Assembly: GCA_016786725.1 (NCBI GenBank)
Contig: JAEUVU010000020.1
Location: forward strand, 186,001 to 250,000
Length of the DNA: 64,000 bases
Direction of reading: 5' to 3'
Origin: Ferruginibacter sp.
Lineage (GTDB): Bacteria > Bacteroidota > Bacteroidia > Chitinophagales > Chitinophagaceae
The notes below the pieces were generated by a model, which made no database searches, was not told where the DNA came from, and was given only the letters and a program-made list of their open reading frames with translations. The translations under genes were made by a program, and so were the position numbers. Each line of letters begins with the position of its first letter. The stretch's first letter is position 1. This document shows positions 27,227 to 35,802 of this stretch, piece by piece.

Positions 27227-27658
27227 TTATATAAATATTTTCTTTTCAAAATAATAGGTAATGCCATCGTGCTGCCAGTTCAAATGCAATTCATACGCCC
27301 CGCCGGCTGTGGCCGGAATGGGTATCTGCAGATGTTCATCAAGAACTGTAAAGCTCTTTTTAATATCTTTCCTTTCGTCTGAAGGGCAATACAATACTGC
27401 TTCTCCGCTCAGCTTTTTGCCGGCAAAATCCTTTGGAAAAGACAGTATCAGTAAATTATCCTTAATACTGTATTCAACCGGGGCAGATAAAGCCGAAACC
27501 CTTTTCATTTCATCTATCTTTTCCTGGTATCTAAGTTCTTTGGCATAATAATCTTTTGTAACCAAATCGGTTGTTTGAGATGATGACTTAAAAACCATAA
27601 ATACAATCCCCAATACAAAGGCTGCATACACGATCAATATTTTTGTTCCCCAGTTCAT
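27227..27658 (-). CDS. ccoH: FixH/CcoH-like cbb3 oxidase assembly protein
   Basis: 143 aa. One N-terminal membrane helix (WGTKILIVYAAFVLGIVFMV) is followed by a periplasmic beta-domain with KDYYAKELRYQEKIDEMKR, a FixH hallmark. It helps mature the cbb3 oxidase. It sits between ccoG (11-base gap) and the TauE/SafE gene. Confidence 0.85.
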   Translation of the reverse strand: MNWGTKILIVYAAFVLGIVFMVFKSSSQTTDLVTKDYYAKELRYQEKIDEMKRVSALSAPVEYSIKDNLLILSFPKDFAGKKLSGEAVLYCPSDERKDIKKSFTVLDEHLQIPIPATAGGAYELHLNWQHDGITYYFEKKIFI

Positions 27659-27669
27659 AATAAAAAGTT

Positions 27670-29151
27670 TTAGTTATATACTTCGGGGCCGATAAACTTG
27701 GCCTTGATTGTTTTAATTTTTTTATTGTCTTCAAATACCCCAATTTTTACTTCTGTCTTCCAGTTTTTGATATCTTCCTTTTTCAGTTTCACAAAAAACT
27801 GCAGGTGCGAATAATCTCCTTTTTTAACGGTAAGCCCGTTGCTGCCAACGGTTTCAATTTCGCCGGGCAGGTTTTCCAGCCGCAGGCTAAAGTCAATATC
27901 ATTATGCGTTTTATTGGCAATTTTTAAATTGTAGAGGTTGCTCAGGCGGCCATCCGGCAGCGTGGTATAGGTCATACCCGAGGTCCGCATCAGCGTTACA
28001 TCCAGGTCGGTACGGCTTGCCAGTAAAAATACCAGCAGCGAAAGCAGAAGCATTAATACTGCAGAATAGGCTTTTATCCTCCGGTTAAGCACCAGTTTTA
28101 CACCTTTGGTAATACTATTTTCAGATGCATACCGGATGAGGCCTTTGGGCTTATCAACCTTAAGCATAATATCGTCACAGGCATCAATACAGGCTGTGCA
28201 GTTTACACACTCCAGCTGTGTACCGTTGCGGATATCAATGCCGGTAGGGCAAACCCTTACGCAGGCAAAACAATCAATACAATCGCCCTGCCGGGTGTAT
28301 TCTTCAAATTTTGCAGCTATGTTTTTGCAGGCACCGTCTTCTTTACAGTCGGTACATTTGCAATCATGGTCTTCCTCTTTTTTAAGCTTGCCCCTGGGTT
28401 CGCCCCGTTTATGATCGTAAGCAACCACTATCGAATTCTTATCAAGCAAAACACCCTGCAGCCTGCCATAAGGACAAACTACCAGGCAAACCTGCTCCCT
28501 GAACCACCAGTAAACAAAAAAGAAAACAGTTGTAAAAACCAGTAATGAAATGAATGTACCTACGTGGGCCGAAGGATGGGTAATATACCCGATCAGTTCA
28601 TCCATACTGATAAGATAGGCCAGAAAAAAATTGGCTATCAAAAATGAGATGGCGAAAAAAACAATAAACTTGATTGTCCGTTTCCTGATCTTCTCCCCGT
28701 TCCAGGGCATGGCCCTGAGTTTTTTCTGCTGGGTAAAATCACCGTCAATCCAGTATTCTATTTTACGGAAAACCATTTCCATAAAAATAGTCTGGGGGCA
28801 GGCCCAGCCACAAAAAATGCGGCCAAACACCACCGTAAACAGGATGACAAAAACCATGAACGTAAGAAACCCTATTGCAAAAATGAAAAAATCCTGCGGC
28901 CAGAAAGTAACGCCAAAAAATATAAACTTACGCTCCAGTACATTAAACATGAACAAGGGGGCGCCATTTACCTTAATGAAAGGAAGCGTAAAAAAGATGA
29001 CCAGGTATGCGATGCTGAACCAGGTTCTTAAATTATATAGTTTACCCTTTGGCTTTTTGGGGGTAATATAATTTCTTTTACCCTCCTTTGTTATGGTGGA
29101 TATCGAATCTCTGAAAGATTCTTCATGAATTATGTCAATAGTTTCTGCCAT
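27670..29151 (-). CDS. ccoG: CcoG/FixG-like ferredoxin-type oxidase assembly protein
   Basis: 493 aa. The N half has four to five membrane helices, including FGRIFCGWACPQTIFMEMVF. Two 4Fe-4S clusters follow: CIDCFACVRVCP and CVNCTACIDACD, about residues 270-330. A preceding Cys-rich loop CKCTDCKEDGACK is notable. The C-terminus is an Ig-like periplasmic domain. CcoG proteins reduce copper for delivery to the CcoN haem-copper site. Two bases separate it from ccoP. Confidence 0.92.
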   Translation of the reverse strand: MAETIDIIHEESFRDSISTITKEGKRNYITPKKPKGKLYNLRTWFSIAYLVIFFTLPFIKVNGAPLFMFNVLERKFIFFGVTFWPQDFFIFAIGFLTFMVFVILFTVVFGRIFCGWACPQTIFMEMVFRKIEYWIDGDFTQQKKLRAMPWNGEKIRKRTIKFIVFFAISFLIANFFLAYLISMDELIGYITHPSAHVGTFISLLVFTTVFFFVYWWFREQVCLVVCPYGRLQGVLLDKNSIVVAYDHKRGEPRGKLKKEEDHDCKCTDCKEDGACKNIAAKFEEYTRQGDCIDCFACVRVCPTGIDIRNGTQLECVNCTACIDACDDIMLKVDKPKGLIRYASENSITKGVKLVLNRRIKAYSAVLMLLLSLLVFLLASRTDLDVTLMRTSGMTYTTLPDGRLSNLYNLKIANKTHNDIDFSLRLENLPGEIETVGSNGLTVKKGDYSHLQFFVKLKKEDIKNWKTEVKIGVFEDNKKIKTIKAKFIGPEVYN

Positions 29152-29152
29152 T

Positions 29153-30340
29153 CTATTTTTTAGTTACCAGGGTATCGGGTTTTACAGCATTACCTGAGTC
29201 AGGCATTACAGCTTTCGCCGTATCGGCCACTGCTTTTTCCTCTGTATAAAATTCGCCCTGCGGCGCTTTTGGCACTGCGGGTTTGGTTCCTTTAAGTGAT
29301 TTGATATAGCTTGCCAGGTAGCTCATTTCTTTGGGTGTAAATGTGCTGCTCCACGACTGCATTCCCTTATCGGGATAGCCAACTTTAATGGTATTATAAA
29401 TATCATTTAGTGAGCCTTTGTGCAGCCAGTAATCGTCTGTTAAATTGGGCCCGACACTACCGCCACCATCTTTTAAATGGCAGGCTACGCAGTTTGTTTC
29501 AAAAAGGTTTTTGCCGGCCGTAATGCCTGCTGCATCTGCCATCGGCACATTTTTTTCATCTATCTTGTCTTTGTTTGTGGCTTCATATGCTTCTTTGGCA
29601 ATTCTTGCCTTTTCCATTTCTGCATTATACTCCTGGGTTGGGTTAAGCCCGATGCCCATTACATGATAATTAAGCAGGTAAACAAATGCAACGGCAATGG
29701 TTACATAAAAACCATACTTCCACCAGGGCGGCAGCGAGTTATCAAGTTCTTTAATACCATCATAATCATGATCAAGCAGCACATCTGCTTCTTTTTCAAC
29801 AGGCACAGCTTTGGTAAATATTTTTTTATCCAGGCTGCCCCACCAGGTTGCCAGCGCCGATTTGCTTTTTACACCCGCAGCTTTTTCAGGTAACAATTCT
29901 GTGTACATCCTGCGGATGGAAAAGCCAAGAAAAAGTATTACGATCACTTCTGTTAACAGAACAGTCAAAAAGAAATAATAAGTGTTTTCTGAAAGGCCCC
30001 CGTAATTAGGTATTTCTTTTACAGCATTGGCAGCATCCTGCGCCCAGCTAACCTGCGATAAGAGCGAAAGCCCCAGCAGCATAATTACAGGCAGTGTTTT
30101 TGACATCTTGCTTTTTTCGAGCAATTGCCGCCCCATGGCTGTTAATACCTGGCCCATACCCCATATCACAAAAGCCAGCACCACAATCATGATCACCAGT
30201 AAGGTAGCAAGCTGGTTGTAGCTCGACTGTACAGGCTGTGCGGCAGCAGGTGTGGTTGTTTGCGCCATTAATGCGGAAACAGTAAACAAGGAAAGTACCG
30301 TTAATACTGTTTTATATTTTATAGATTTTAAGAATAGCAT
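29153..30340 (-). CDS. ccoP: cbb3-type cytochrome c oxidase subunit III (CcoP-like)
   Basis: 395 aa. The N-terminus has a signal and membrane helices (about 20-130). One more helix is near residue 215 (WWKYGFYVTIAVAFVYLLNY). The C-terminal domain carries one haem c motif, CVACH (about residue 290), with axial Met in GMQSWSSTFTP. Canonical proteobacterial CcoP has two haems; only one is visible here, which is common in Bacteroidota. Part of the operon ccoS-NO-Q-P-G-H. Confidence 0.9.
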   Translation of the reverse strand: MLFLKSIKYKTVLTVLSLFTVSALMAQTTTPAAAQPVQSSYNQLATLLVIMIVVLAFVIWGMGQVLTAMGRQLLEKSKMSKTLPVIMLLGLSLLSQVSWAQDAANAVKEIPNYGGLSENTYYFFLTVLLTEVIVILFLGFSIRRMYTELLPEKAAGVKSKSALATWWGSLDKKIFTKAVPVEKEADVLLDHDYDGIKELDNSLPPWWKYGFYVTIAVAFVYLLNYHVMGIGLNPTQEYNAEMEKARIAKEAYEATNKDKIDEKNVPMADAAGITAGKNLFETNCVACHLKDGGGSVGPNLTDDYWLHKGSLNDIYNTIKVGYPDKGMQSWSSTFTPKEMSYLASYIKSLKGTKPAVPKAPQGEFYTEEKAVADTAKAVMPDSGNAVKPDTLVTKK

Positions 30341-30350
30341 ACTATAAATT

Positions 30351-30542
30351 TTATATGGTTGAGTTAGTTAATTCTTCATTTTCTAAAGGAAGATTGGATA
30401 ATACGTCCACCCTTTCCTTCTTCATTTTTTTTACAAATACCAGTAGTACAATAAAAAAACTGAAAAAGATGAGCAGCGATATCATCGGGTAGATATCTAC
30501 ATTATTTATGGTTTCGGCGTATTGCTTTATGAATTTGAACAT
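30351..30542 (-). CDS. ccoQ: CcoQ-like small membrane subunit
   Basis: 63 aa with one central hydrophobic helix (YPMISLLIFFSFFIVLLVFV) and a basic stretch KKMKKERVD after it. Size and position between ccoNO and ccoP identify it as the CcoQ-type accessory subunit. Sequence similarity alone would be too weak. Confidence 0.75.
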   Translation of the reverse strand: MFKFIKQYAETINNVDIYPMISLLIFFSFFIVLLVFVKKMKKERVDVLSNLPLENEELTNSTI

Positions 30543-30545
30543 GGC

Positions 30546-32681
30546 TTAGTTATTTATTGTGGCTGTTTTACTGTTGCTGATATCTTTTCCCAGGCGCTGC
30601 AGGTAGGCAATCAATGCTATCACCTCCCTGTTGGCAGGCACTTCAATACCTTCTATTTTTAAATTGAGCCGCACAGCATTTGCCTGTGACATCAGATCCT
30701 GATTGGCAAATTTTTCATACTCCTTGTCGTAAGGCACACCCAGTGAGCGCATGGCTTTTATTTTTGCTGCAGTTGATGCTGTATCAATGCTTTGATCAAT
30801 GAGGAAAGGATATGCCGGCATAATTGATCCTTCGCTCATAGAAGATGGCTCCCTGAAATGGCGGAAATGCCAGCCATCAGATTTTTTAAGATTGCCTGTA
30901 CCTTCCCTGGCCAGATCAGGCCCGGTACGTTTACTACCCCACAAAAACGGTTTATCATAAACAAACTCCCCGGCTTTTGAATATTCGCCATAGCGTTCGG
31001 TTTCGCTTCTGAAGGGCCTTATCATCTGGGAGTGGCATACATAACAGCCTTCTCTTACATACACATCCCTGCCCTGCAGTTCAAGCGGGGTGTAAGGTTT
31101 TACACTGCTGATGGTAGGTACATTTGATTTGATCATAAATGTGGGTACCAGTTCAATGATACCGCCGATCAAAATCACTACCAGGCTTACTACCATAAAG
31201 CGTATTGGCTTTCTTTCAATAATCCTGTGCCAGTGCTCGCCGCTGTGTTTTACATATTCTTTTACCATTGGCGCCGCTTCTGCTTCTTCATTGGCAACCA
31301 GTTTTCCGCTCTTAACAGTTTTATAAATATTATAGAACATGATGAGTACGCCAACCAGGTACATGGTACCACCCAATGAACGCATGGCGTAGAAGGGTTT
31401 CATGTAAGTAACCGTTTCGAGGAAGGTATATTTTAACTGGCCTGCGGCTGTAAACTGTTTCCACATGAGGCTTTGCTGAATACCGGCCCAGTACATAGGA
31501 ATGGCCCAGAATAAAATACCCAGCGTTGCCAGCCAGAAGTGGTTGCTGGCAAGTTTTTTTGAATAAAGCTGGGTTTTAAATATCCTTGGTATCAGCCAGT
31601 ACAACACACCAAAAGTGAGCATACCGTTCCAGCCAAGGGCGCCCACATGCACGTGCGCCACCACCCAGTCGGTATAATGCGAAATGGCGCTTACACTTTT
31701 TAAAGAAAGCATTGGCCCTTCAAAAGTTGCCATACCATAGGCGGTAACGGCAACCACCATAAATTTCAGGATAACATCATCCCTCACCCTGTCCCAGGCG
31801 CCACGTAAAGTAAGCAGGCCGTTTATCATACCTCCCCAGCTTGGGAAGATGAGCATAAAAGAAAATACCACACCCAGCGATTGCGCCCAGTTAGGCAGCG
31901 AGGTGTACAACAGGTGATGCGGGCCGGCCCAGATGTATAAAAATATCAACGACCAGAAGTGGATAATAGAAAGCCTGTAAGAGTAAACAGGACGGTTGGC
32001 CGCTTTTGGCATAAAGTAATACATAAGCCCCAGGTACGGCGTGGTTAAAAAGAAAGCAACCGCATTGTGGCCATACCACCATTGCACCAATGCATCCTGC
32101 ACGCCAGAATACCAGCTGTAACTTTTAAGCCAGCTGTAAGGCAATTGCCCGGAACGTACAATATGCAAAACTGCAACGGTTACAAAAGTGGCTATGTAAA
32201 ACCAGATGGCAACATACAGGTGCTTTTCCCTTCTCTTGATAATAGTGCCAAACATATTCCAGCCAAATACCACCCAGATGATGGTTATTGCCAGGTCAAT
32301 CGGCCAGATGAGTTCTGCGTATTCGGCACCCTGTGTTAATCCTACCGGCAGTGTAATGGCCGCTGCAACAATGATGAGCTGCCATCCCCAGAAATGGATA
32401 TTGCTGAGTTTATCGCTGAACATCCTGGTCTTGCACAGGCGCTGTAATGAATAGTAAACTCCCATAAAAATTCCATTACCCACAAAAGCAAAGATCACTG
32501 CATTGGTATGCAGCGGACGAAGCCGCCCGAAAGACCCATACTGGGTAATATTAAGTTGCGGAAAAACCAGCTGTAATGCTATCCACAGGCCGGCCAGCAT
32601 ACCAACGGCGCCCCACAAAACGGTAGCATAAGCAAAGTTTTTAACTATCCTGTTGTCGTAATAAAATTTTTCTACCTGCAT
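30546..32681 (-). CDS. ccoNO: Fused cbb3 oxidase subunits I and II (CcoN-CcoO)
   Basis: 711 aa. Residues 1-about 480 are CcoN, with haem and copper ligands in RPLHTNAVIFAF, WWYGHNAVAFF, GPHHLLYT and VAHVHVGALGWNG. After a linker and one membrane anchor, residues about 520-700 form CcoO with haem c motif CYVCHSQM and axial Met in MPAYPFL. The fusion is the usual Bacteroidota arrangement. It reduces O2 to water with high affinity and pumps protons. The gene starts six bases after ccoS. Confidence 0.95.
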   Translation of the reverse strand: MQVEKFYYDNRIVKNFAYATVLWGAVGMLAGLWIALQLVFPQLNITQYGSFGRLRPLHTNAVIFAFVGNGIFMGVYYSLQRLCKTRMFSDKLSNIHFWGWQLIIVAAAITLPVGLTQGAEYAELIWPIDLAITIIWVVFGWNMFGTIIKRREKHLYVAIWFYIATFVTVAVLHIVRSGQLPYSWLKSYSWYSGVQDALVQWWYGHNAVAFFLTTPYLGLMYYFMPKAANRPVYSYRLSIIHFWSLIFLYIWAGPHHLLYTSLPNWAQSLGVVFSFMLIFPSWGGMINGLLTLRGAWDRVRDDVILKFMVVAVTAYGMATFEGPMLSLKSVSAISHYTDWVVAHVHVGALGWNGMLTFGVLYWLIPRIFKTQLYSKKLASNHFWLATLGILFWAIPMYWAGIQQSLMWKQFTAAGQLKYTFLETVTYMKPFYAMRSLGGTMYLVGVLIMFYNIYKTVKSGKLVANEEAEAAPMVKEYVKHSGEHWHRIIERKPIRFMVVSLVVILIGGIIELVPTFMIKSNVPTISSVKPYTPLELQGRDVYVREGCYVCHSQMIRPFRSETERYGEYSKAGEFVYDKPFLWGSKRTGPDLAREGTGNLKKSDGWHFRHFREPSSMSEGSIMPAYPFLIDQSIDTASTAAKIKAMRSLGVPYDKEYEKFANQDLMSQANAVRLNLKIEGIEVPANREVIALIAYLQRLGKDISNSKTATINN

Positions 32682-32687
32682 GTTATG

Positions 32688-32894
32688 TTATTTGGTTTGG
32701 GTTATTGATTTAGAAACAGAGGTTGAGGTTAAGTTTGAGGAAGCAGTCTTTTTCTTTTCATCGTCAAATAAGATGCGGATCGAGGGGGTATAGTCATCAT
32801 CAAACTGGCCCTTGTTGGCGCTCCACAAAAAGGCAGTTAAAAAACCTCCTGCCACCAGGATGCTGATTCCTATTAAAACGAATAATGCGCTCAA
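32688..32894 (-). CDS. ccoS: CcoS-like cbb3 oxidase assembly protein
   Basis: 68 aa, read from a TTG at 32894 (MSALFVLIGISILV). No in-frame ATG gives the family start. One membrane helix is followed by the CcoS signature WSANKGQFDDDYTPSIRILFDDE. It is needed for haem/copper loading of CcoN. First gene of the cbb3 operon. The predicted transcript begins about 19 bases upstream, after a perfect -7 element. Confidence 0.9.
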   Translation of the reverse strand: MSALFVLIGISILVAGGFLTAFLWSANKGQFDDDYTPSIRILFDDEKKKTASSNLTSTSVSKSITQTK

Positions 32895-32918
32895 AAAAAG
32901 TTGATTTTATATCAGGTT

Positions 32919-32983
32919 CAAAAATAGCAGGGGGCGTATTACTATACACTGATGAGTGTCAAACGTAAATATGATATTAATCA
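32919..32983 (-). promoter_or_regulatory. Double FNR-like boxes plus perfect -7 element before the cbb3 operon
   Basis: The minus-strand -7 element is TATTTTTG (32926-32919). One box is TGATATTAATCA (32972-32983, centre 32977.5, 51.5 bp from the first T). A second is TGATGAGTGTCA (32950-32961, centre 32955.5, 29.5 bp). The two boxes are exactly 22 bp apart. Confidence 0.8.
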
Positions 32984-32991
32984 TATTGCCC

Positions 32992-35403
32992 TTAAAGGCC
33001 TTTGTTACGGGCAGCAAAAGAAGAATACAGGCTTACAAAAAGCACAATGCTTATGCTGCTTGCAGGCATGAGGATAGCAGCGATCATGGGCGAAAGGATG
33101 CCTTGCACGGCAAATGATAAACCAACAATATTATACAGGATTGATAGGATAAAACTGGCAGTTACTATTTTTTTACCCGCTTTTGCATAGCTGATGAACT
33201 TATCAAGCAGCGACACATTGCATGCATCCAGTATAGCATCGCTTGCAGGTGAGAATTGCGCCGAATTTTCAGACACGGCAATACCCACCTGGCTTTGCAT
33301 GAGGGCGCCGGCATCATTCAATCCATCGCCCAGCATAAGTACATTGCTGCCTTTAAGCTGCAGGCTTTTAATAAAATCTAGTTTTTGCTGGGGAGACTGG
33401 TTAAACCTAACCGGTGTATCATTACCAAATATCTTTTTGATGTTCACATTTTCAGAATCGTTATCGCCTGATAAAACATACCGGCTTATATCATGCTTTT
33501 TTAAATCTCCGGCCATTTGCTGTACACCCGGCCTGTATTGGTTTTTTACACTGAATTTGCCAACGTGGATTTTATCAAGCACCACATGCACCGATGTACC
33601 CGTATCCTGTGTTACAAACTGATCATCTGCTTTAATAAAACCCGCCGAGCCCATTTTTACCGGCACCTCCTCTACTACTGCATCAAAGCCTTTTCCGGTA
33701 TATTCCTTAAACCTGTTTACGGTTAGCAACTGGCCCGGCTGCTCTGTAATGGATGCAGCAATGAGCCTGCTTAGCGGATGGGATGATTGCCGGGCAACAC
33801 TTCTGATCATAACAAACTGCTGCTGCGAAAGTGGCAAACCTTCATACTCAACTGCGGCAGTATTGGTTTGGGTAAGCGTGCCGGTTTTGTCAAATACAAC
33901 CGTATTTATTTTGGCCAGCGCTTCAATTACCGACGCATTTTTAAGGTAGAGTTTATTGCGGCCAAAAACACGCAGCATATTGCCGTATGTAAATGTGGCC
34001 GAAAGCAGCAACGAACAGGGGCAGGCAACAATGAGCACCGATGTTACCGCCGGTAAAATTTTTGAAACATCAACAATTGACCAGAAGATCAATGCGCCTG
34101 CCGCAATGGATAAAAGTATAATGGTAAAATACCGGCTCCAGGGATGTATGTAGGATTTTTCCTCGTTTTTTTTGTTCACAAATATGTCGTTGTTCCAGAG
34201 CTGGGTAATATAGCTCTGGCTTACTTCTTTAATAACTTCCAGTTCAATGGCTCCTCCCATTTGCTTGCCCCCGGCATAAATCAGCTCTCCTTTACGCTTT
34301 TCAACTTCAGCATTCTCACCACTTACAAAACTATAATCAATACTGGCCGAAGGGCTCATCAGCACTGCATCTGCCGGTATCATCTCTTCGTGCCGAACCA
34401 TGATGCGGTTGCCTTTTTGCAGTTGCGTGACCGGGATATTTTTTTCTTCGCCGCCGGCAATTACCGTAACCCCAAGCGGAAAATAAGAACGGTAATCACG
34501 GTCGAATGAAAATGAATCGTAGGTTTTGTTTTGAAACCAGCGGCCCACCAGCATGAAGAAAACAATGCCGGTGCCCGAATCAAGATAACCGGCGCCATGC
34601 CCCCCTATGATCTCGTAGTAGCTTCTTGCAAAAGTTACAATAATGGCCAGTGCAATAGGTGCATCAATATTTAAAAACTTTTGCCGAAGGCCTTTCCAGG
34701 CCGTACTAAAGATATCTGCTGAACTGAAAAATAAAACCGGCAGCGATAATCCGAAAATAAGCCAGTTGAATGTTTGTTTCAAAACAGCCTCATCAATATT
34801 ACCCGAAGAAAAATATTCCGGAAAACTCAGCATCATAATATTGGAAAAGCAAAAACCGGCAACACCTATTTTATAGATCTGCCTGCGGCTGTAAGATGAT
34901 GTTTTCTTTTGCGTGGTATCCTTTAAGCTGATATAAGGTTCGTAACCGATAAAGGCCAGCAGCTCTACCACTTTACGCAGGCTGGTTTCCTGCGGGTTAA
35001 ACACAATAAAAATCTCTTTGCTCTGAAAATTTACCTGCGATTGTTTTACACCCGGTTCTATCCGGTGCAGGTTTTCGAGCAGGTAAATGCACGAAGAGCA
35101 GTGCATTTGCGGGATGGAGAATGTAATATTGATCTGCTCTGCACTTTGAAAGCGGATGAGCTTTTGAATGGTGGTTTCATCATCTAAGTAGGCAAACCGT
35201 TCGGCCAGGAATTTACCTTTGGCTTTTAAGCCGGGGTTTTTATCCAGGTCATAATAATTGCAGAGGTTATTTTCATTCAGTAAAAGGTAAACCTGTTTGC
35301 AACCCTGGCAGCAGAAATGTTTTTCTTCTGCTAAAATGGAAGTATCATCGCAAACATCGCCGCAATGAAAACAATTAACCGGTATGTGATTGGCTGTATT
35401 GAT
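32992..35403 (-). CDS. ccoI: Copper-transporting P-type ATPase CcoI, with a non-canonical start
   Basis: A frame starting at the first ATG (35106) would give 704 aa but begins inside the HMA motif (MHCSSC). The same frame stays open to 35406 and encodes about 99 more residues with the CcoI-type N-terminus: CFHCGDVC and HFCCQGCKQVY. No ATG, GTG or TTG lies before these Cys pairs, so an ATC (35403) or ATA (35385) start is proposed, giving about 803 aa. Other motifs are CPC (ACPCSLLL), DKTGTLT and GDGLNDAGAL. It exports copper for cbb3 assembly. Confidence 0.85.
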   Translation of the reverse strand: MNTANHIPVNCFHCGDVCDDTSILAEEKHFCCQGCKQVYLLLNENNLCNYYDLDKNPGLKAKGKFLAERFAYLDDETTIQKLIRFQSAEQINITFSIPQMHCSSCIYLLENLHRIEPGVKQSQVNFQSKEIFIVFNPQETSLRKVVELLAFIGYEPYISLKDTTQKKTSSYSRRQIYKIGVAGFCFSNIMMLSFPEYFSSGNIDEAVLKQTFNWLIFGLSLPVLFFSSADIFSTAWKGLRQKFLNIDAPIALAIIVTFARSYYEIIGGHGAGYLDSGTGIVFFMLVGRWFQNKTYDSFSFDRDYRSYFPLGVTVIAGGEEKNIPVTQLQKGNRIMVRHEEMIPADAVLMSPSASIDYSFVSGENAEVEKRKGELIYAGGKQMGGAIELEVIKEVSQSYITQLWNNDIFVNKKNEEKSYIHPWSRYFTIILLSIAAGALIFWSIVDVSKILPAVTSVLIVACPCSLLLSATFTYGNMLRVFGRNKLYLKNASVIEALAKINTVVFDKTGTLTQTNTAAVEYEGLPLSQQQFVMIRSVARQSSHPLSRLIAASITEQPGQLLTVNRFKEYTGKGFDAVVEEVPVKMGSAGFIKADDQFVTQDTGTSVHVVLDKIHVGKFSVKNQYRPGVQQMAGDLKKHDISRYVLSGDNDSENVNIKKIFGNDTPVRFNQSPQQKLDFIKSLQLKGSNVLMLGDGLNDAGALMQSQVGIAVSENSAQFSPASDAILDACNVSLLDKFISYAKAGKKIVTASFILSILYNIVGLSFAVQGILSPMIAAILMPASSISIVLFVSLYSSFAARNKGL

Positions 35404-35419
35404 AAATTAATTTTTAGAT

Positions 35420-35451
35420 AAAAAAAGCCGCCGCACTGGAAAGAGCAGCGG
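35420..35451 (-). terminator. Intrinsic terminator between the DUF2892 gene and ccoI
   Basis: Minus strand: stem CCGCTGC and GCGGCGG (one G-U pair) with a ten-base loop, then C and seven T. It ends 16 bases before the proposed ccoI start, so either ccoI is read through or this acts as an attenuator. Confidence 0.75.
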
Positions 35452-35468
35452 GATTAATTAAACAGAAA

Positions 35469-35663
35469 CTACTGAACAGAATTTGCCGAACATGTGTTCA
35501 GCCCAAATATTTTATACAATGGGCAAAAAGACAAAAGGCCGGTAACCAGAGGCACAATGGCAAGCAAACCCCACCAGCTTTTTACATAAAAACCAACGGC
35601 AGCAATTACAATTGCCAGAAAGAGCCTGATCCCTTTGTCAATATTGCCCATGTTGCATTTCAT
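35469..35663 (-). CDS. DUF2892-type small membrane protein
   Basis: 64 aa. It begins MGNIDKGIRLFLAIVIAAVG with a second helix (WWGLLAIVPLVTGLLSF) and ends CPLYKIFGLNTC, the layout of YgaP C-terminal/DUF2892 proteins. The family often sits beside rhodanese or redox genes. The two Cys at the end may bind metal or sulfur. It is 65 bp upstream of the proposed ccoI start and under an FNR-like promoter, so a role in oxidase or copper physiology is possible. Confidence 0.8.
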   Translation of the reverse strand: MKCNMGNIDKGIRLFLAIVIAAVGFYVKSWWGLLAIVPLVTGLLSFCPLYKIFGLNTCSANSVQ

Positions 35664-35680
35664 AAATCAAAGTATTTATG

Positions 35681-35745
35681 CAAAAATTGTTATTGCCAAA
35701 GTATTGTTCAATGATGGCTGTCAAATAAAAACATGAGTTTAATCA
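35681..35745 (-). promoter_or_regulatory. Double FNR-like boxes plus -7 element before DUF2892-ccoI
   Basis: The minus-strand -7 element is AATTTTTG (35688-35681; one mismatch to TAnnTTTG). The boxes are TGATTAAACTCA (35734-35745, centre 35739.5, 51.5 bp) and TGACAGCCATCA (35712-35723, centre 35717.5, 29.5 bp). Same two spacings as the ccoS promoter. Confidence 0.75.
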
Positions 35746-35802
35746 GTTAACCGGGCGCCGGCTAAAAGGGGGCAGGCAGATCAGTACTGCAGGGTGTACA
35801 TT

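Noticed and set aside
32992-35106. Annotation of ccoI from its first ATG
   Set aside because: That Met is part of the metal-binding MHCSSC motif, and conserved Cys-rich sequence continues in frame upstream.
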